The notes beneath the pieces were generated by a model. That model did not search any database, was not told the origin of the DNA, and saw only the letters and a program-made list of their open reading frames with translations. Both the position numbers and the translations under genes were made by a program. Shown in pieces: positions 8,588-17,345 of a DNA stretch of 64,000 bases; the first letter of the stretch is position 1, and every line of letters starts with the position of its first letter. Source of the stretch: Mucilaginibacter aquaedulcis (GTDB lineage Bacteria; Bacteroidota; Bacteroidia; Sphingobacteriales; Sphingobacteriaceae); NCBI RefSeq assembly GCF_030409325.1, contig NZ_JAUFPR010000004.1, forward strand, positions 357,548 to 421,547. Direction: 5' to 3'.

Positions 8588-10060
8588 ATGATATCTACCT
8601 TTTTCAGGCACGAGTTAAAAGCTTTTTGGCGATCAAAAAACACAGGTAAAAGTGTTGCCATTAAGGTGGTAATGGCTATTTTCCTGCTTATTCTGTTTTT
8701 ATATGTACTTGCACTTGGCCTTTTTTTAGACGTGCTATTAGAAGCCAAATTTCCGGATGCCGATCAGGTAACAATATTCTGTGGGGTAATCCTTCTGTAT
8801 TACCTGTTTGATCTGCTGATGCGCTTACAGTTACAGGAATTACCTACCCTTCGTGTACAACCCTACCTCCATTTGCCAATCAGCAGGAATTTATTAGCAC
8901 GTTATCTGGCCCTGAGTTCGGTTTTATCTATGTTTAACCTTTGGCCCTTTGTTCTGTTTTTGCCATTTATTTTTAAGGTTATCTCTATTTGGGGTACTGT
9001 ACCAGTGTTGGTGTTCATTACTGCCATTATTGGGCTTACCATTTTTAACAATTATCTGGCCCTATACATTAAAAGAAAATCAAATATGAATGGCTGGATA
9101 CTTTTAATAGTAATGACTATTTTATTAATAATTATTATCTGCGATTTTAGGTGGCATTTATATTCTGTTAGTGATATTTCTTATGCTTTTTTTGGCAGGC
9201 TACTAACTAAGCCTTTATTAGCTGTATTGCCTTTGCTATTTGCGGCTACTGTATACTATTTAAACTATTTATATCTTAAGCAAAATTTTTATCTTGAAAA
9301 CCTAACAGCCCATAAAGAAAAAAATAATAAGATTAATGCTACTATTCCGTTTCTGTGGCGCTTTGGCCTTGCTGGTAATTTAGCAACAAATGAAATTAAG
9401 CTTATTTTACGCAACAAACGTTCCCGGTCCTCTTTGATCATGAGCTTGTTTTTTATGTTTTATGGGCTTATGTTTTACACTAACCCCACACTAGGTAAAA
9501 GCTGGTATATTTTTGCCGGTATGTATATGAGCGGGAGCTTTATTGTTACTTACGGTCAATTTATGTTTGGATGGCAAGCCTCTCATTTTGACGGGTTACT
9601 GGTGAGTAATATCAGCTTCACTGATTTTATCAAAGCCAAATACCTGTTATTTAACCTGATGGCAACAGCAGCATTTATATTAACTATCCCGTATGTTTAT
9701 TTTGGATGGCAAGTGCTTTGGGTACATTTTGTAATGTATTTATGGAACATCGGTGTAAATACTACCATTGTTCTATTTTTCGCTAATCGTAATTTTAAAC
9801 GTATTGATCTGTCAAAAGGAGCATCATTTAATTGGGAAGGGGTTGGCGCAACTCAATTACTACTAACATTTCCACTTATTTTAATTCCGTATGCTATATA
9901 CACGCCCTTTACGCTTTTTAAACAACCCAATGTAGGGTTGGGGTTGATGGCCATTATAGCGTTACTATTTATACTAACCCGCAATTTTTGGATCAAGCAG
10001 CTTGAGGCAGATTATTACACCAAACGATACCAGATAGCCGAAGGCTTTAGAAATAAATAA
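8588..10060 (+). CDS. DUF5687-type ABC exporter membrane subunit
   Basis: A 490-residue polytopic membrane protein with about ten to twelve hydrophobic segments, for example around 20-45, 60-80, 105-160, 170-190 and 200-225. It matches my recollection of DUF5687, a Bacteroidota family of ABC permeases. The ATPase gene starts one nucleotide after its stop, so the two are translationally linked and should form one transporter. The substrate is unknown. Confidence 0.8.
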   Translation: MISTFFRHELKAFWRSKNTGKSVAIKVVMAIFLLILFLYVLALGLFLDVLLEAKFPDADQVTIFCGVILLYYLFDLLMRLQLQELPTLRVQPYLHLPISRNLLARYLALSSVLSMFNLWPFVLFLPFIFKVISIWGTVPVLVFITAIIGLTIFNNYLALYIKRKSNMNGWILLIVMTILLIIIICDFRWHLYSVSDISYAFFGRLLTKPLLAVLPLLFAATVYYLNYLYLKQNFYLENLTAHKEKNNKINATIPFLWRFGLAGNLATNEIKLILRNKRSRSSLIMSLFFMFYGLMFYTNPTLGKSWYIFAGMYMSGSFIVTYGQFMFGWQASHFDGLLVSNISFTDFIKAKYLLFNLMATAAFILTIPYVYFGWQVLWVHFVMYLWNIGVNTTIVLFFANRNFKRIDLSKGASFNWEGVGATQLLLTFPLILIPYAIYTPFTLFKQPNVGLGLMAIIALLFILTRNFWIKQLEADYYTKRYQIAEGFRNK

Positions 10061-10061
10061 T

Positions 10062-10784
10062 ATGATAGCAGTAAAAGATATTAAAAAGGTTTATAATGGT
10101 GTTACCGTTGTAAATGTACCTCATTTGGAGATACGTAAAGGCGAGAGCATTGGCCTTATTGGCAACAACGGCGCAGGTAAAACCACGCTGTTCAGGATGG
10201 TACTTGATCTCATACGACCAGACAGTGGTGAAATACGATCAAACGGCGAAGTTGTAGCCGGCCATGAAAACTGGAAAACTTACACGGCATCGTACCTTGA
10301 TGAAGGCTTTTTAATAGAATACCTTACCCCCGAAGAGTATCTGTATTTTATTGGTGGCCTGCACCAACAAAGCAAGGCCCAGGTTGATGAAACACTAGCC
10401 CAATTAGCTGATTTTTTCAATGAGGAGATCCTGAACCGGGGCAAATATATCCGCGACCTATCCAAAGGGAATCAATGTAAGGTTGGTGTGGCTTCGTGCC
10501 TTATACAGAACCCGCAGTTGCTGATGCTTGATGAACCATTTGCCAATATCGATCCCAGCACACAATTCAGGTTAAAAAACATGCTGAAGGATGCCAACAA
10601 AAACAAAGGCATTACCACCATAGTATCCAGCCATGACCTTAATCACATTACCGATGTATGTGACCGTATTTTGCTGATGGAAAAAGGTGTTATTATTAAA
10701 GACATCGCCACCAGTTCATCAACGCTAAGCGAGCTGGAAGATTATTTTGGAGTTGGGCAAACCGTTAGCCCTCCTACCCACTGA
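10062..10784 (+). CDS. ABC transporter ATP-binding protein
   Basis: A 240-residue nucleotide-binding subunit with Walker A GNNGAGKTT (34-42), a degenerate signature LSKGNQCKV, Walker B LLMLDEPF and the H-loop SSHD. It is paired with the DUF5687 permease one base upstream. The last residues (VSPPTH) and the TGA stop lie inside GC-rich repeat copy C. Confidence 0.92.
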   Translation: MIAVKDIKKVYNGVTVVNVPHLEIRKGESIGLIGNNGAGKTTLFRMVLDLIRPDSGEIRSNGEVVAGHENWKTYTASYLDEGFLIEYLTPEEYLYFIGGLHQQSKAQVDETLAQLADFFNEEILNRGKYIRDLSKGNQCKVGVASCLIQNPQLLMLDEPFANIDPSTQFRLKNMLKDANKNKGITTIVSSHDLNHITDVCDRILLMEKGVIIKDIATSSSTLSELEDYFGVGQTVSPPTH

Positions 10785-10799
10785 AGGCGGAGCTTTTTT
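10763..10799 (+). repeat. GC-rich palindromic repeat copy C
   Basis: The unit begins GTTAGCCCTCCTACCCACTG and ends AGGCGGAGCTTTTTTG. It covers the final codons and the TGA stop of the ABC ATPase gene and ends in a T-run that could terminate transcription. It is homologous to copies A, B and D. Confidence 0.55.
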
Positions 10800-10846
10800 G
10801 ATGGGCAGATATGCAGATTTCAGATGTACAGATGATTTTATAAAAG

Positions 10847-10881
10847 CACAAAGCCCGGCTTCTTTGAAGCCGGGCTTTGTG
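10847..10881. terminator. Perfect 16-bp bidirectional hairpin
   Basis: CACAAAGCCCGGCTTC and GAAGCCGGGCTTTGTG form a perfect 16-bp stem around a 3-nt TTT loop between the convergent ABC ATPase and TlpA-like genes. It shares its GC core with the hairpin at 5815-5842. Confidence 0.65.
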
Positions 10882-10896
10882 TTACAATAGTTAATT

Positions 10897-10928
10897 CAAA
10901 AGCTCCCATTTAGGCGCCGGGGGCTAAC
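10897..10928 (-). repeat. GC-rich palindromic repeat copy D
   Basis: On the minus strand the unit reads CGTTAGCCCCCGGCGCCTAA followed by ATGGGAGCTTTTG. The TAG in TTAGCC is the stop codon of the TlpA-like gene, exactly as in copy A for cphA. Confidence 0.55.
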
Positions 10929-12168
10929 GTGCCGGGCTTCTCTCTGCCAGCAGATCGGCGGTTAATTTTTCAAACTCGCTGATAAATTCGGTGTAATGTT
11001 CGCCGGTACCCGGGCCGCTGAAACCGGTGTGTATTTTACGTACATCCCCATTTTTATCAATAATGATGGTAGTAGGAAAACCTACTACCTTGGTAAGCAT
11101 AGGCAGGCTTTTGGCTGTCTCGGTTTTGTTGCTGGTATAGCCCGTTACTAATAATGGGTATTGTACATTAAACCTGTTTTTTACTTGCAGCAAAGCCTTT
11201 TTCGATTTTTCAAAATCATTGGTACGCTCATAGGCCAAACCAATTACCTCTACACCTTTGGGTTGAAATTTTTTATAATAGTTAACCATATAAGCAGTTT
11301 CATCCATACAGTTAGGGCACCAAGAGCCTAATATCTGTACGATAACTACTTTGTTTTTATAACGTGCATCATTTAATGACACTTCTTTGCCGTTAATATC
11401 CTTAAAAGAAAAATCTATTTTTTTATAGCCTGGTTTAAGGGCCGAAAGTGAATATGCATCGGGCAGTTTTGCATTGGCATCTTTAACGGCTGCCCAGTCC
11501 TGTACTGATGTGCTTGCGTAAAATTTGCCGTCTGTTAAGGTTTGGGCATCTTTTATGGTCGCAGTAAAGGTGTAAGCATGGCCCCCGTCAAAGCATGAAA
11601 GGTATAACTTATCGCCCGATACAGAACCTTCAAGGTAACGGTAATCGCCGGTGGTGGTTAAAAATGTACCGGTAAGCTTTGTACCGTTCTGTTTAAATTC
11701 GCCAACCGTGGTGTCGGCTCGCTCGCCTTTACCAATAACGGCCGACCACCTGCCATCAACATTATATAAGGGCTTTTCAGGAACTTTTAAAAACCGCCAG
11801 GTGGTATTTGGCTGTGCCGAGAACTCTACAGTGGCATCGCGTTCGCCCAGGTGGCGTACCCACTGTCCTTTTAGGTCTTCACCTTCCAGCTTCAGCTTAA
11901 ATTCCGAGTCAAATAAAGGCATATGTATAAAAACCGAATCGCCTTTGGTTGTAACATCCGTTACTTTAAGCCTTTCGGCGCTGTTAATAACATACAGTTC
12001 CTGCTTGCCGCCTGCAATGTCCTTTACATCAAAATTAAATGGGATCTCGGTGCCTGATTGTGTTTTAAGCGCACCCCGCCAAACACCCGTTTTAAGTTTG
12101 GTTTGCGCTAAGGCACTTGTTATAACTAAAGCGAATGATAAGGTACTTATGATGAATTTATATTTCAT
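10924..12168 (-). CDS. Exported TlpA-family thioredoxin-like protein
   Basis: About 414 residues from the ATG at 12168, chosen because it gives a clean signal peptide (MKYKFIISTL...SALAQ); a start 19 codons upstream would bury it. Residues about 20-240 are beta-rich and resemble substrate or lipocalin-like domains seen before TlpA domains in Bacteroidota. The C-terminal 150 residues are a thioredoxin fold with the redox motif WCPNC and a cis-Pro (VVGFPTTIIID). It probably reduces or isomerises disulfides in the periplasm. The stop lies in repeat copy D. Confidence 0.85.
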   Translation of the reverse strand: MKYKFIISTLSFALVITSALAQTKLKTGVWRGALKTQSGTEIPFNFDVKDIAGGKQELYVINSAERLKVTDVTTKGDSVFIHMPLFDSEFKLKLEGEDLKGQWVRHLGERDATVEFSAQPNTTWRFLKVPEKPLYNVDGRWSAVIGKGERADTTVGEFKQNGTKLTGTFLTTTGDYRYLEGSVSGDKLYLSCFDGGHAYTFTATIKDAQTLTDGKFYASTSVQDWAAVKDANAKLPDAYSLSALKPGYKKIDFSFKDINGKEVSLNDARYKNKVVIVQILGSWCPNCMDETAYMVNYYKKFQPKGVEVIGLAYERTNDFEKSKKALLQVKNRFNVQYPLLVTGYTSNKTETAKSLPMLTKVVGFPTTIIIDKNGDVRKIHTGFSGPGTGEHYTEFISEFEKLTADLLAERSPAR

Positions 12169-12225
12169 TTTGAAAAATAGTCTACTAAGTTGATATACTT
12201 TGTCAAAAGTATAAAAACAACTCAA

Positions 12226-13365
12226 CTATTTCAAAATTTCACGTGAAATTACAATTCGCTGAATTTCAGATGTGCCCTCATATATCTGTGTAATTTTAGC
12301 ATCGCGCATCAGTCGTTCTACATGGTATTCTTTAACAAAACCATAACCTCCGTGTATCTGCACAGCCTCAACAGTGGTTCGCATGGCTACTTCTGAGGCA
12401 AAAAGTTTAGCCATTGAACCTGCCTGCGTGTACGATTTGCCATGATCTTTTAACCAAGCCGCCTTAAGGCATAATAACCGGGCGGCTTCAATTTCGGTTG
12501 CCATATCGGCCAGTTTAAACTGAATGGCCTGCAAATCGGCAATGGTTTTACCAAAGGCTTTACGTTCTTTAGCATACTTTGCGGCCAGTTCATAAGCTCC
12601 TGAGGCTATGCCCAAAGCCTGGGCGGCTATGCCTATGCGTCCGCCTTCTAAAGTACTCATGGCAAACTTAAACCCGAAGCCTTCCTCACCTATCCGGTTC
12701 TCTTTGGGTACTTTAACATCAGTGAACATTAATGAATGAGTATCGGAACCACGTATGCCCATTTTATTTTCTTTAGGCCCTATGGTAAAGCCCTCCATTC
12801 CTTTCTCAACAATAAGCGCGTTAATGCCATGGTGTTTCTTTGTCGCATCGGTTTGCGCCATAACCAGGTATGTAGAGGCAGAATTACCATTGGTGATCCA
12901 GTTTTTGGTACCGTTGAGCAGGTAATGGTCGCCCATATCAATAGCGGTGGTGCGCTGCGAGGTGGCATCTGAACCGGCTTCAGGTTCAGACAGGCAAAAA
13001 GCCCCTATCTTTTCACCTTTAGCCAAAGGCACTAAATATTTTTGCTTCTGCTCTTCGGTGCCATACTTTTCCAGTCCATAGCAAACCAATGAATTATTTA
13101 CAGAAACCACAACAGATACTGAGGCGTCAATTTTTGAAAGCTCTTCCATAACCAGTACATAGGATATAGCATCCATACCACTACCGCCATACTGGGGCGA
13201 AACCATCATTCCTAAAAAACCAAGCTCGCCTAATTTTTTCACCTGTTCGGCCGGAAACTTCTGATGCTCGTCGCGTTCAATTACACCGGGTTTTAATTCT
13301 GTTTGTGCAAAATCACGCGCCGCCTGGCGTATCATTAACTGTTCTTCTGTAAATTCAAAATGCAT
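12226..13365 (-). CDS. Acyl-CoA dehydrogenase (short/branched-chain type)
   Basis: A 379-residue FAD flavoprotein that oxidises acyl-CoA to enoyl-CoA in fatty acid or branched-chain amino acid breakdown. It has the signatures GAFCLSEPEAGSD and the C-terminal QIHGGYGFVKEYHVERLMRDAKI, and the catalytic Glu lies in YEGTSEIQ near residue 367. Length and motifs are typical of butyryl-CoA dehydrogenases; chain length preference is not certain. It stands alone between genes of unrelated function. Confidence 0.92.
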   Translation of the reverse strand: MHFEFTEEQLMIRQAARDFAQTELKPGVIERDEHQKFPAEQVKKLGELGFLGMMVSPQYGGSGMDAISYVLVMEELSKIDASVSVVVSVNNSLVCYGLEKYGTEEQKQKYLVPLAKGEKIGAFCLSEPEAGSDATSQRTTAIDMGDHYLLNGTKNWITNGNSASTYLVMAQTDATKKHHGINALIVEKGMEGFTIGPKENKMGIRGSDTHSLMFTDVKVPKENRIGEEGFGFKFAMSTLEGGRIGIAAQALGIASGAYELAAKYAKERKAFGKTIADLQAIQFKLADMATEIEAARLLCLKAAWLKDHGKSYTQAGSMAKLFASEVAMRTTVEAVQIHGGYGFVKEYHVERLMRDAKITQIYEGTSEIQRIVISREILK

Positions 13366-13423
13366 AATATTTAAAAAAAATAAATATACAAATTACTATG
13401 CACGCATAGCAAAATTCTTAAAT

Positions 13424-13453
13424 AAAAAAAGAGAGCCTTTTTCAAAGCTCCCT
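13424..13453 (-). terminator. Leftward Rho-independent terminator
   Basis: On the minus strand GGGAGC pairs with GCTCTC (one G-T pair), the stem extends inward through TTT/AAA, and seven T residues follow directly. It lies upstream of the acyl-CoA dehydrogenase start, so it does not terminate that gene. It must serve a transcript starting between about 13.46 and 13.73 kb. Confidence 0.6.
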
Positions 13454-13479
13454 TTCCCCTAATTAATTTAAACTATTGA

Positions 13480-13575
13480 TTAAACCCAAAACAAAGAACA
13501 AAAAATCTCAACTTGGGCGTCTGAGAATTCAAAAAAAAGTTTTTCACAGGTAGGTGATTTATATTTTTCCTTCAC
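13480..13575 (-). CDS. Possible 31-codon small protein (GTG start)
   Basis: The GTG at 13575 overlaps the stop of a 15-codon upstream frame (GTGA overlap). The frame runs 31 codons and ends at TAA, 27 nt before the leftward terminator. It begins VKEKYKSPTCEKLFFEF; a K-Y-x-x-P-x-C/V start resembles many tiny Bacteroidota peptides. Chance cannot be excluded at this length, and the transcript could equally be a non-coding RNA. Confidence 0.25.
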   Translation of the reverse strand: MKEKYKSPTCEKLFFEFSDAQVEIFCSLFWV

Positions 13576-13619
13576 AGATATTTTGCAGGGCGAATTGAAG
13601 TAAACAATTTTGCTGCCAT
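13572..13619 (-). CDS. Possible 15-codon leader peptide
   Basis: ATG-initiated frame encoding MAAKLFTSIRPAKYL, ending in TGA that overlaps the GTG of the next small frame. The layout resembles a leader peptide coupled to a second small protein. The support is position only (an upstream partner of a terminated minus-strand unit). Confidence 0.2.
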   Translation of the reverse strand: MAAKLFTSIRPAKYL

Positions 13620-13766
13620 AATTTTTAATATTTCAAAAAATAAACAACTTTTAATATTTGTTTTAACATCTATTTATTATCAATATTTTACTGAACTTTA
13701 AATAAATATTACTGCTTATTTTAAGGTGGTTATTTGAACTTTATTATTTACAAGCCGTTATCGATT

Positions 13767-14009
13767 ATGCTACTTACTGATTTTGAATACCTTAACAACT
13801 CAGATGATGCTTTTAAGAAAAAAGTAGCCTTGCAGATCAAAAACCTGAGAAGGCAAAACCAGGTAACTCAGGAAAGGTTTTACAGTGAAACAAACATTAA
13901 TATTGCCCGTTTAGAGTCAGGGAAGATTGACATCAGGTTAGATACCTTAAGGAAAGTTTGTTACTATTTTGATGTTTCAATGGCCGGTTTTTTTCAAGGC
14001 ATTTATTAA
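13767..14009 (+). CDS. Small XRE-family transcriptional regulator
   Basis: About 80 residues from the ATG at 13767; an in-frame TTG 11 codons earlier (13734) is a less likely start. The HTH_3 fold spans roughly residues 14-70, with the recognition region QVTQERFYSETNINIARLESGKIDIRLDTLRKVCYYFD. It is a single-domain DNA-binding protein, so it probably acts as a dimeric repressor. The target is unknown; the unusual non-coding stretch just upstream is one candidate. Confidence 0.8.
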   Translation: MLLTDFEYLNNSDDAFKKKVALQIKNLRRQNQVTQERFYSETNINIARLESGKIDIRLDTLRKVCYYFDVSMAGFFQGIY

Positions 14010-14096
14010 ACAAGTATTTTTTTTACAAAATCGCTATTTCAAATTCTATTATTCCATACATGTGCTGTATTTTTTAACATACACTTAAAAAATTTT

Positions 14097-16151
14097 ATGA
14101 CCACTAAAACCAATTCGGCAGTACTGATCATTAGCTCCGCGTTTTTTTTATTATGCGCCGGCTGCGAAAGCCATAATAATAATGCATATGCCGATAACGA
14201 CCCCGTGTTTAAAAACATGGATACCACTATAAAACCGGGTGATGATTTTTTTAAATATGCCAATGGTGCATGGCTTAAGAAAAACCCTATCCCTCCGGCT
14301 TATGCCTCCTGGGGAATTGGCAATGTGGTTGAAGAGGAGTTGCGCAACCGCATGAAAAAAATAAATGAGGATGCACTAACCGCTAACGCCTCAAAAGGAA
14401 GCAACACTCAAAAGATAGGTGATTTTTACTACAGCGGTATGGATACCGTAGCCATTGAAAAGCAAGGCCTGTCGCCGCTGAAAGATGAGCTAACTAAAAT
14501 TGATCAGATAAAAGATATTAACGGCCTGATTGATGCCTTTGCCCATTTTAGAAACATCGGTGTAAAAACGCCACTAGGTGCAAGCCCCGGCCAGGATAGT
14601 AAGAACAGTGAAAAGATAATACTGCAGTTAGATCAATCGGGCATAGGGCTGCCTGATCGGGATTATTATTTTAATACGGATGAACACAGTGTAAATGTGC
14701 GTACCGATTATCAGCAAAAGCATCTCCCCACTGTTTTTAAACTCGCAGGCTTACAACCTGAGGCAGCAGCTGCAACAGCCAAAAAGGTGTATGATATGGA
14801 GAAGTTTTTGGCCGATAGCAGCCGCAAGCTTGAGGACCTTCGCGATCCTTATAAAAACTATAATAAAATGCCGGTCGCTAACCTGAACAAGCTGGTTCCG
14901 ATTGTAAACTGGGCGTCGGCATTTGAAAAAATGGACTATAAAAACGTTGACACCGTTATTGTTGGCCAACCCGAATATTACCGCGCCTTAAACAAAGCAC
15001 TAACCGCATATAGTATTGCCGATTGGAAAAACTACTTACTTAAAAACCTGGTGACGGCATTTAGTCCTTATTTAAGCAAACCCTTCGATCAGGAAAACTT
15101 CCGGTTTTACGACATGGTACTTGATGGTAGCAAAGAACAATTACCACGATGGAAACGGGTTCTTGATGCCGAAAACGGCTTAATGGGCGAAGTATTAGGG
15201 CAAATATTTGTAAAGGAATACTTTCCCGAAAAAACAAAAACCCGCTATGTAAACCTGGTAGAAACTATGCGCGCTACCTTTAAAGAACACATTGAAAAGC
15301 TCGACTGGATGAGCCCGGCCACCAAAGAAAAGGCTTATTATAAACTGAGTAAGGTAATGCCAAAGGTTGGCTATCCGGATAAGTGGAAGGATTTTTCGAC
15401 CCTTGAAATTAATCGCGGCCCCTATGCCTTGAATGTAATGCGAGCCAACAACTGGTGGCATAAATACCATTCAGCCAAATTAGGCAAACCAGTTGACCGT
15501 ACTGAATGGGGAATGACACCGCAAACATATAATGCCTATTATAACCCATCAAACAATGAAATTGTGCTTCCTGCGGGCATATTTACCATTCCGGGAGCTA
15601 CGGATGAGGATATTGATGATGCGGTGATATATGGCTATGCAGCAGCATCAACCATTGGCCATGAAATGACTCACGGTTTTGATGACGAAGGCCGCCAGTT
15701 TGATGCTAAAGGAAATTTGAAAACCTGGTGGCTGCCACAGGACTCTGTTAAGTTTACGCAACGTGCCCAAATGCTTATTAACCAGTTTAATGGTTACAGC
15801 ATTTACGGACTGCATATAAACGGTAAGGCCACCCAGGGCGAAAACATTGCCGACTTGGGCGGTATTGTTATTGGGCTGGATGCATTTAAAAAAACAGATC
15901 AGTATAAAGAAGGAAAAACCATTAATGGTTTAACTCCTGTACAACGTTATTTTTTGGGTTACGCGCTGGGCTGGCTGGGGCAAGACAGGCAGGAATCATT
16001 ATCGAGCCAGATATTGACTAATCCACACTCACCCGGCTTTATGCGGGTAAACGGGCCATTTACCGATGTACCTGAGTTTTACGAAGCGTTCCATATCAAA
16101 AAAGGCGATAAAATGTGGCTCGCCCCCGATAAGCGGGTCAAAATCTGGTAA
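14097..16151 (+). CDS. M13-family zinc metallopeptidase lipoprotein (PepO/neprilysin-like)
   Basis: A 684-residue secreted oligopeptidase. An N-terminal signal with lipobox LCAGC (Cys about 22) suggests lipid anchoring. The long helical N-domain is followed by the catalytic motif HEMTH (about 522-526) and ENIAD (about 582), which together supply the zinc ligands and catalytic Glu. Length is normal for bacterial M13 enzymes, and the typical C-terminal tryptophan is present (ends KIW). It probably degrades peptides outside the inner membrane. Confidence 0.93.
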   Translation: MTTKTNSAVLIISSAFFLLCAGCESHNNNAYADNDPVFKNMDTTIKPGDDFFKYANGAWLKKNPIPPAYASWGIGNVVEEELRNRMKKINEDALTANASKGSNTQKIGDFYYSGMDTVAIEKQGLSPLKDELTKIDQIKDINGLIDAFAHFRNIGVKTPLGASPGQDSKNSEKIILQLDQSGIGLPDRDYYFNTDEHSVNVRTDYQQKHLPTVFKLAGLQPEAAAATAKKVYDMEKFLADSSRKLEDLRDPYKNYNKMPVANLNKLVPIVNWASAFEKMDYKNVDTVIVGQPEYYRALNKALTAYSIADWKNYLLKNLVTAFSPYLSKPFDQENFRFYDMVLDGSKEQLPRWKRVLDAENGLMGEVLGQIFVKEYFPEKTKTRYVNLVETMRATFKEHIEKLDWMSPATKEKAYYKLSKVMPKVGYPDKWKDFSTLEINRGPYALNVMRANNWWHKYHSAKLGKPVDRTEWGMTPQTYNAYYNPSNNEIVLPAGIFTIPGATDEDIDDAVIYGYAAASTIGHEMTHGFDDEGRQFDAKGNLKTWWLPQDSVKFTQRAQMLINQFNGYSIYGLHINGKATQGENIADLGGIVIGLDAFKKTDQYKEGKTINGLTPVQRYFLGYALGWLGQDRQESLSSQILTNPHSPGFMRVNGPFTDVPEFYEAFHIKKGDKMWLAPDKRVKIW

Positions 16152-16171
16152 ATCTCAGCTGGGTTTCAGGC

Positions 16172-16214
16172 ATACAACACTTGCACGGTTTTAAAAAACT
16201 GCCAAGTGTTGTAT
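16172..16214 (+). promoter_or_regulatory. 12-bp inverted repeat upstream of pnuC
   Basis: ATACAACACTTG (16172-16183) and CAAGTGTTGTAT (16203-16214) are perfect complements, and the 19-nt loop can pair further. The right arm ends 9 nt before the pnuC ATG. It may terminate the M13 transcript or control pnuC translation. No long T-run follows, and it does not show TPP-riboswitch signatures. Confidence 0.5.
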
Positions 16215-16223
16215 ATTTAAACA

Positions 16224-16838
16224 ATGCATATCATTCACTTCCTTCAGGAATGGTGGAGCCATCAAACCTGGCCGGAGATCATTGCCGTTATTACCGGCCT
16301 GCTTTGTGTTTATTTAGCTGCTGTTAACAACATCTGGAACTGGCCTTTTGCCATCATCAGCGTAGGTATTTATATTTTCATTTTTTTTGAAGCTCACCTG
16401 TATGCCGATATGGGGCTGCAGTTTTATTTTATGGCCATGAACATTTATGGCTGGTACCACTGGAGCCACAAATCCGCCCATGAACAAAAAACACCTGTTA
16501 TACTGATCACCAAACGAGAGATCGGTACAGCGGCAATTGCCATAATATTATTCACCTTTATATTAGGCTCTGTACTTAAATACACAACGGCTTCGTTCCC
16601 TTACCTCGATAGTTTTTGTACAGCATGCAGCCTGGTGGCACAGTATCTTTTAGCCCGCAAGGTTTTACAAAACTGGCTCATCTGGATATTTGTAGATGTT
16701 ATTTACGTGGGGGTGTATGCCATTAAAGATTTGCACTTAACTGCTATCATGTACGCCATATATGTAGCTATGGCCCTACTGGGTTACCTCGACTGGCGCA
16801 AAGAATACCGTAAGCAGTTAACTAAAACCCAATTATAG
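16224..16838 (+). CDS. pnuC: PnuC-family nicotinamide riboside transporter
   Basis: A 204-residue inner-membrane protein with about seven hydrophobic helices and PnuC signatures: LCVYLAAVNNIWNWPFAI near the N-terminus and the WLIWIFVDVIYVGVYAIKDL segment near 150-170. The family takes up nicotinamide riboside by facilitated diffusion for NAD synthesis. Related PnuT proteins move thiamine, so substrate is not absolutely fixed. Its 3' end overlaps the convergent GNAT gene by 6 nt. Confidence 0.88.
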   Translation: MHIIHFLQEWWSHQTWPEIIAVITGLLCVYLAAVNNIWNWPFAIISVGIYIFIFFEAHLYADMGLQFYFMAMNIYGWYHWSHKSAHEQKTPVILITKREIGTAAIAIILFTFILGSVLKYTTASFPYLDSFCTACSLVAQYLLARKVLQNWLIWIFVDVIYVGVYAIKDLHLTAIMYAIYVAMALLGYLDWRKEYRKQLTKTQL

Positions 16839-17327
16839 TTGCTTACGCATTACATAATCATTCATCCAGTAAGGGCCAATAGCAATGTCCTCTTCATAAG
16901 CTACTGCAAAGCCCATTTTTTCATAAAAGGATTTGGCATTGTTAAAGCGGTTCACATTTAGTTCCAATACATTCTTACCCGCATCTAAGGTTTTTTGCGC
17001 AACCTCGTTTATCAGTATTTTACCATATCCTTTACCTTGTGTAGCAGGCAGGCAGTAAAGCTTATGTAGTTTGTAAATGTCGGCATCTTCATCACGCGGA
17101 GAGTATCCGGCGAAGGCAACCGGTTCATTATCTTCAAGCAACAGCAAGTAAGTTTGCAGGTTGTTTTCGATCTGTTTATATAATTTATCAGCCGAATAAA
17201 TTTCATTCAGCATAAATGATATTTGTTCAGCCTCTAATATAGGCCCGTAAGTAACCCACCAGGTTTTATCAGCTATTTGCCTTATGGTTTCAACGTCGTT
17301 TACGGTTGCTTTGGTTATCGTGTACAT
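16833..17327 (-). CDS. GNAT-family N-acetyltransferase
   Basis: A 164-residue single-domain acetyltransferase. The acetyl-CoA-binding loop QGKGYG sits in LYCLPATQGKGYGKILINEV (about residues 90-109), and the C-terminal NVNRFNNAKSFYEKMGF segment is the usual beta5-alpha4 region. The substrate is unknown. It lies 18 nt downstream of pepT on the same strand, so the two are probably co-transcribed. Confidence 0.85.
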   Translation of the reverse strand: MYTITKATVNDVETIRQIADKTWWVTYGPILEAEQISFMLNEIYSADKLYKQIENNLQTYLLLLEDNEPVAFAGYSPRDEDADIYKLHKLYCLPATQGKGYGKILINEVAQKTLDAGKNVLELNVNRFNNAKSFYEKMGFAVAYEEDIAIGPYWMNDYVMRKQL

Positions 17328-17345
17328 ATTATTATTTCAGGCAGG

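Larger units (their letters stand above)
13366..13766. other. 401-nt gap with a minus-strand terminator and possible small transcript
   Basis: No annotated-size gene lies here. The gap separates the acyl-CoA dehydrogenase start (minus) from the XRE regulator start (plus). A strong leftward terminator (13424-13453) implies a separate minus-strand transcript from the right-hand part of the gap. That strand holds two tiny overlapping reading frames, listed separately. Confidence 0.5.

Noticed and set aside
11651..12193. 180-codon frame antisense to the TlpA-like gene
   Set aside because: The minus-strand frame has a signal peptide and thioredoxin domain; the plus-strand frame has neither domain nor plausible context.
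16152..16223. Possible TPP riboswitch before pnuC
   Set aside because: The gap is only 72 nt and lacks the conserved thi-box segments; only a simple hairpin is present.
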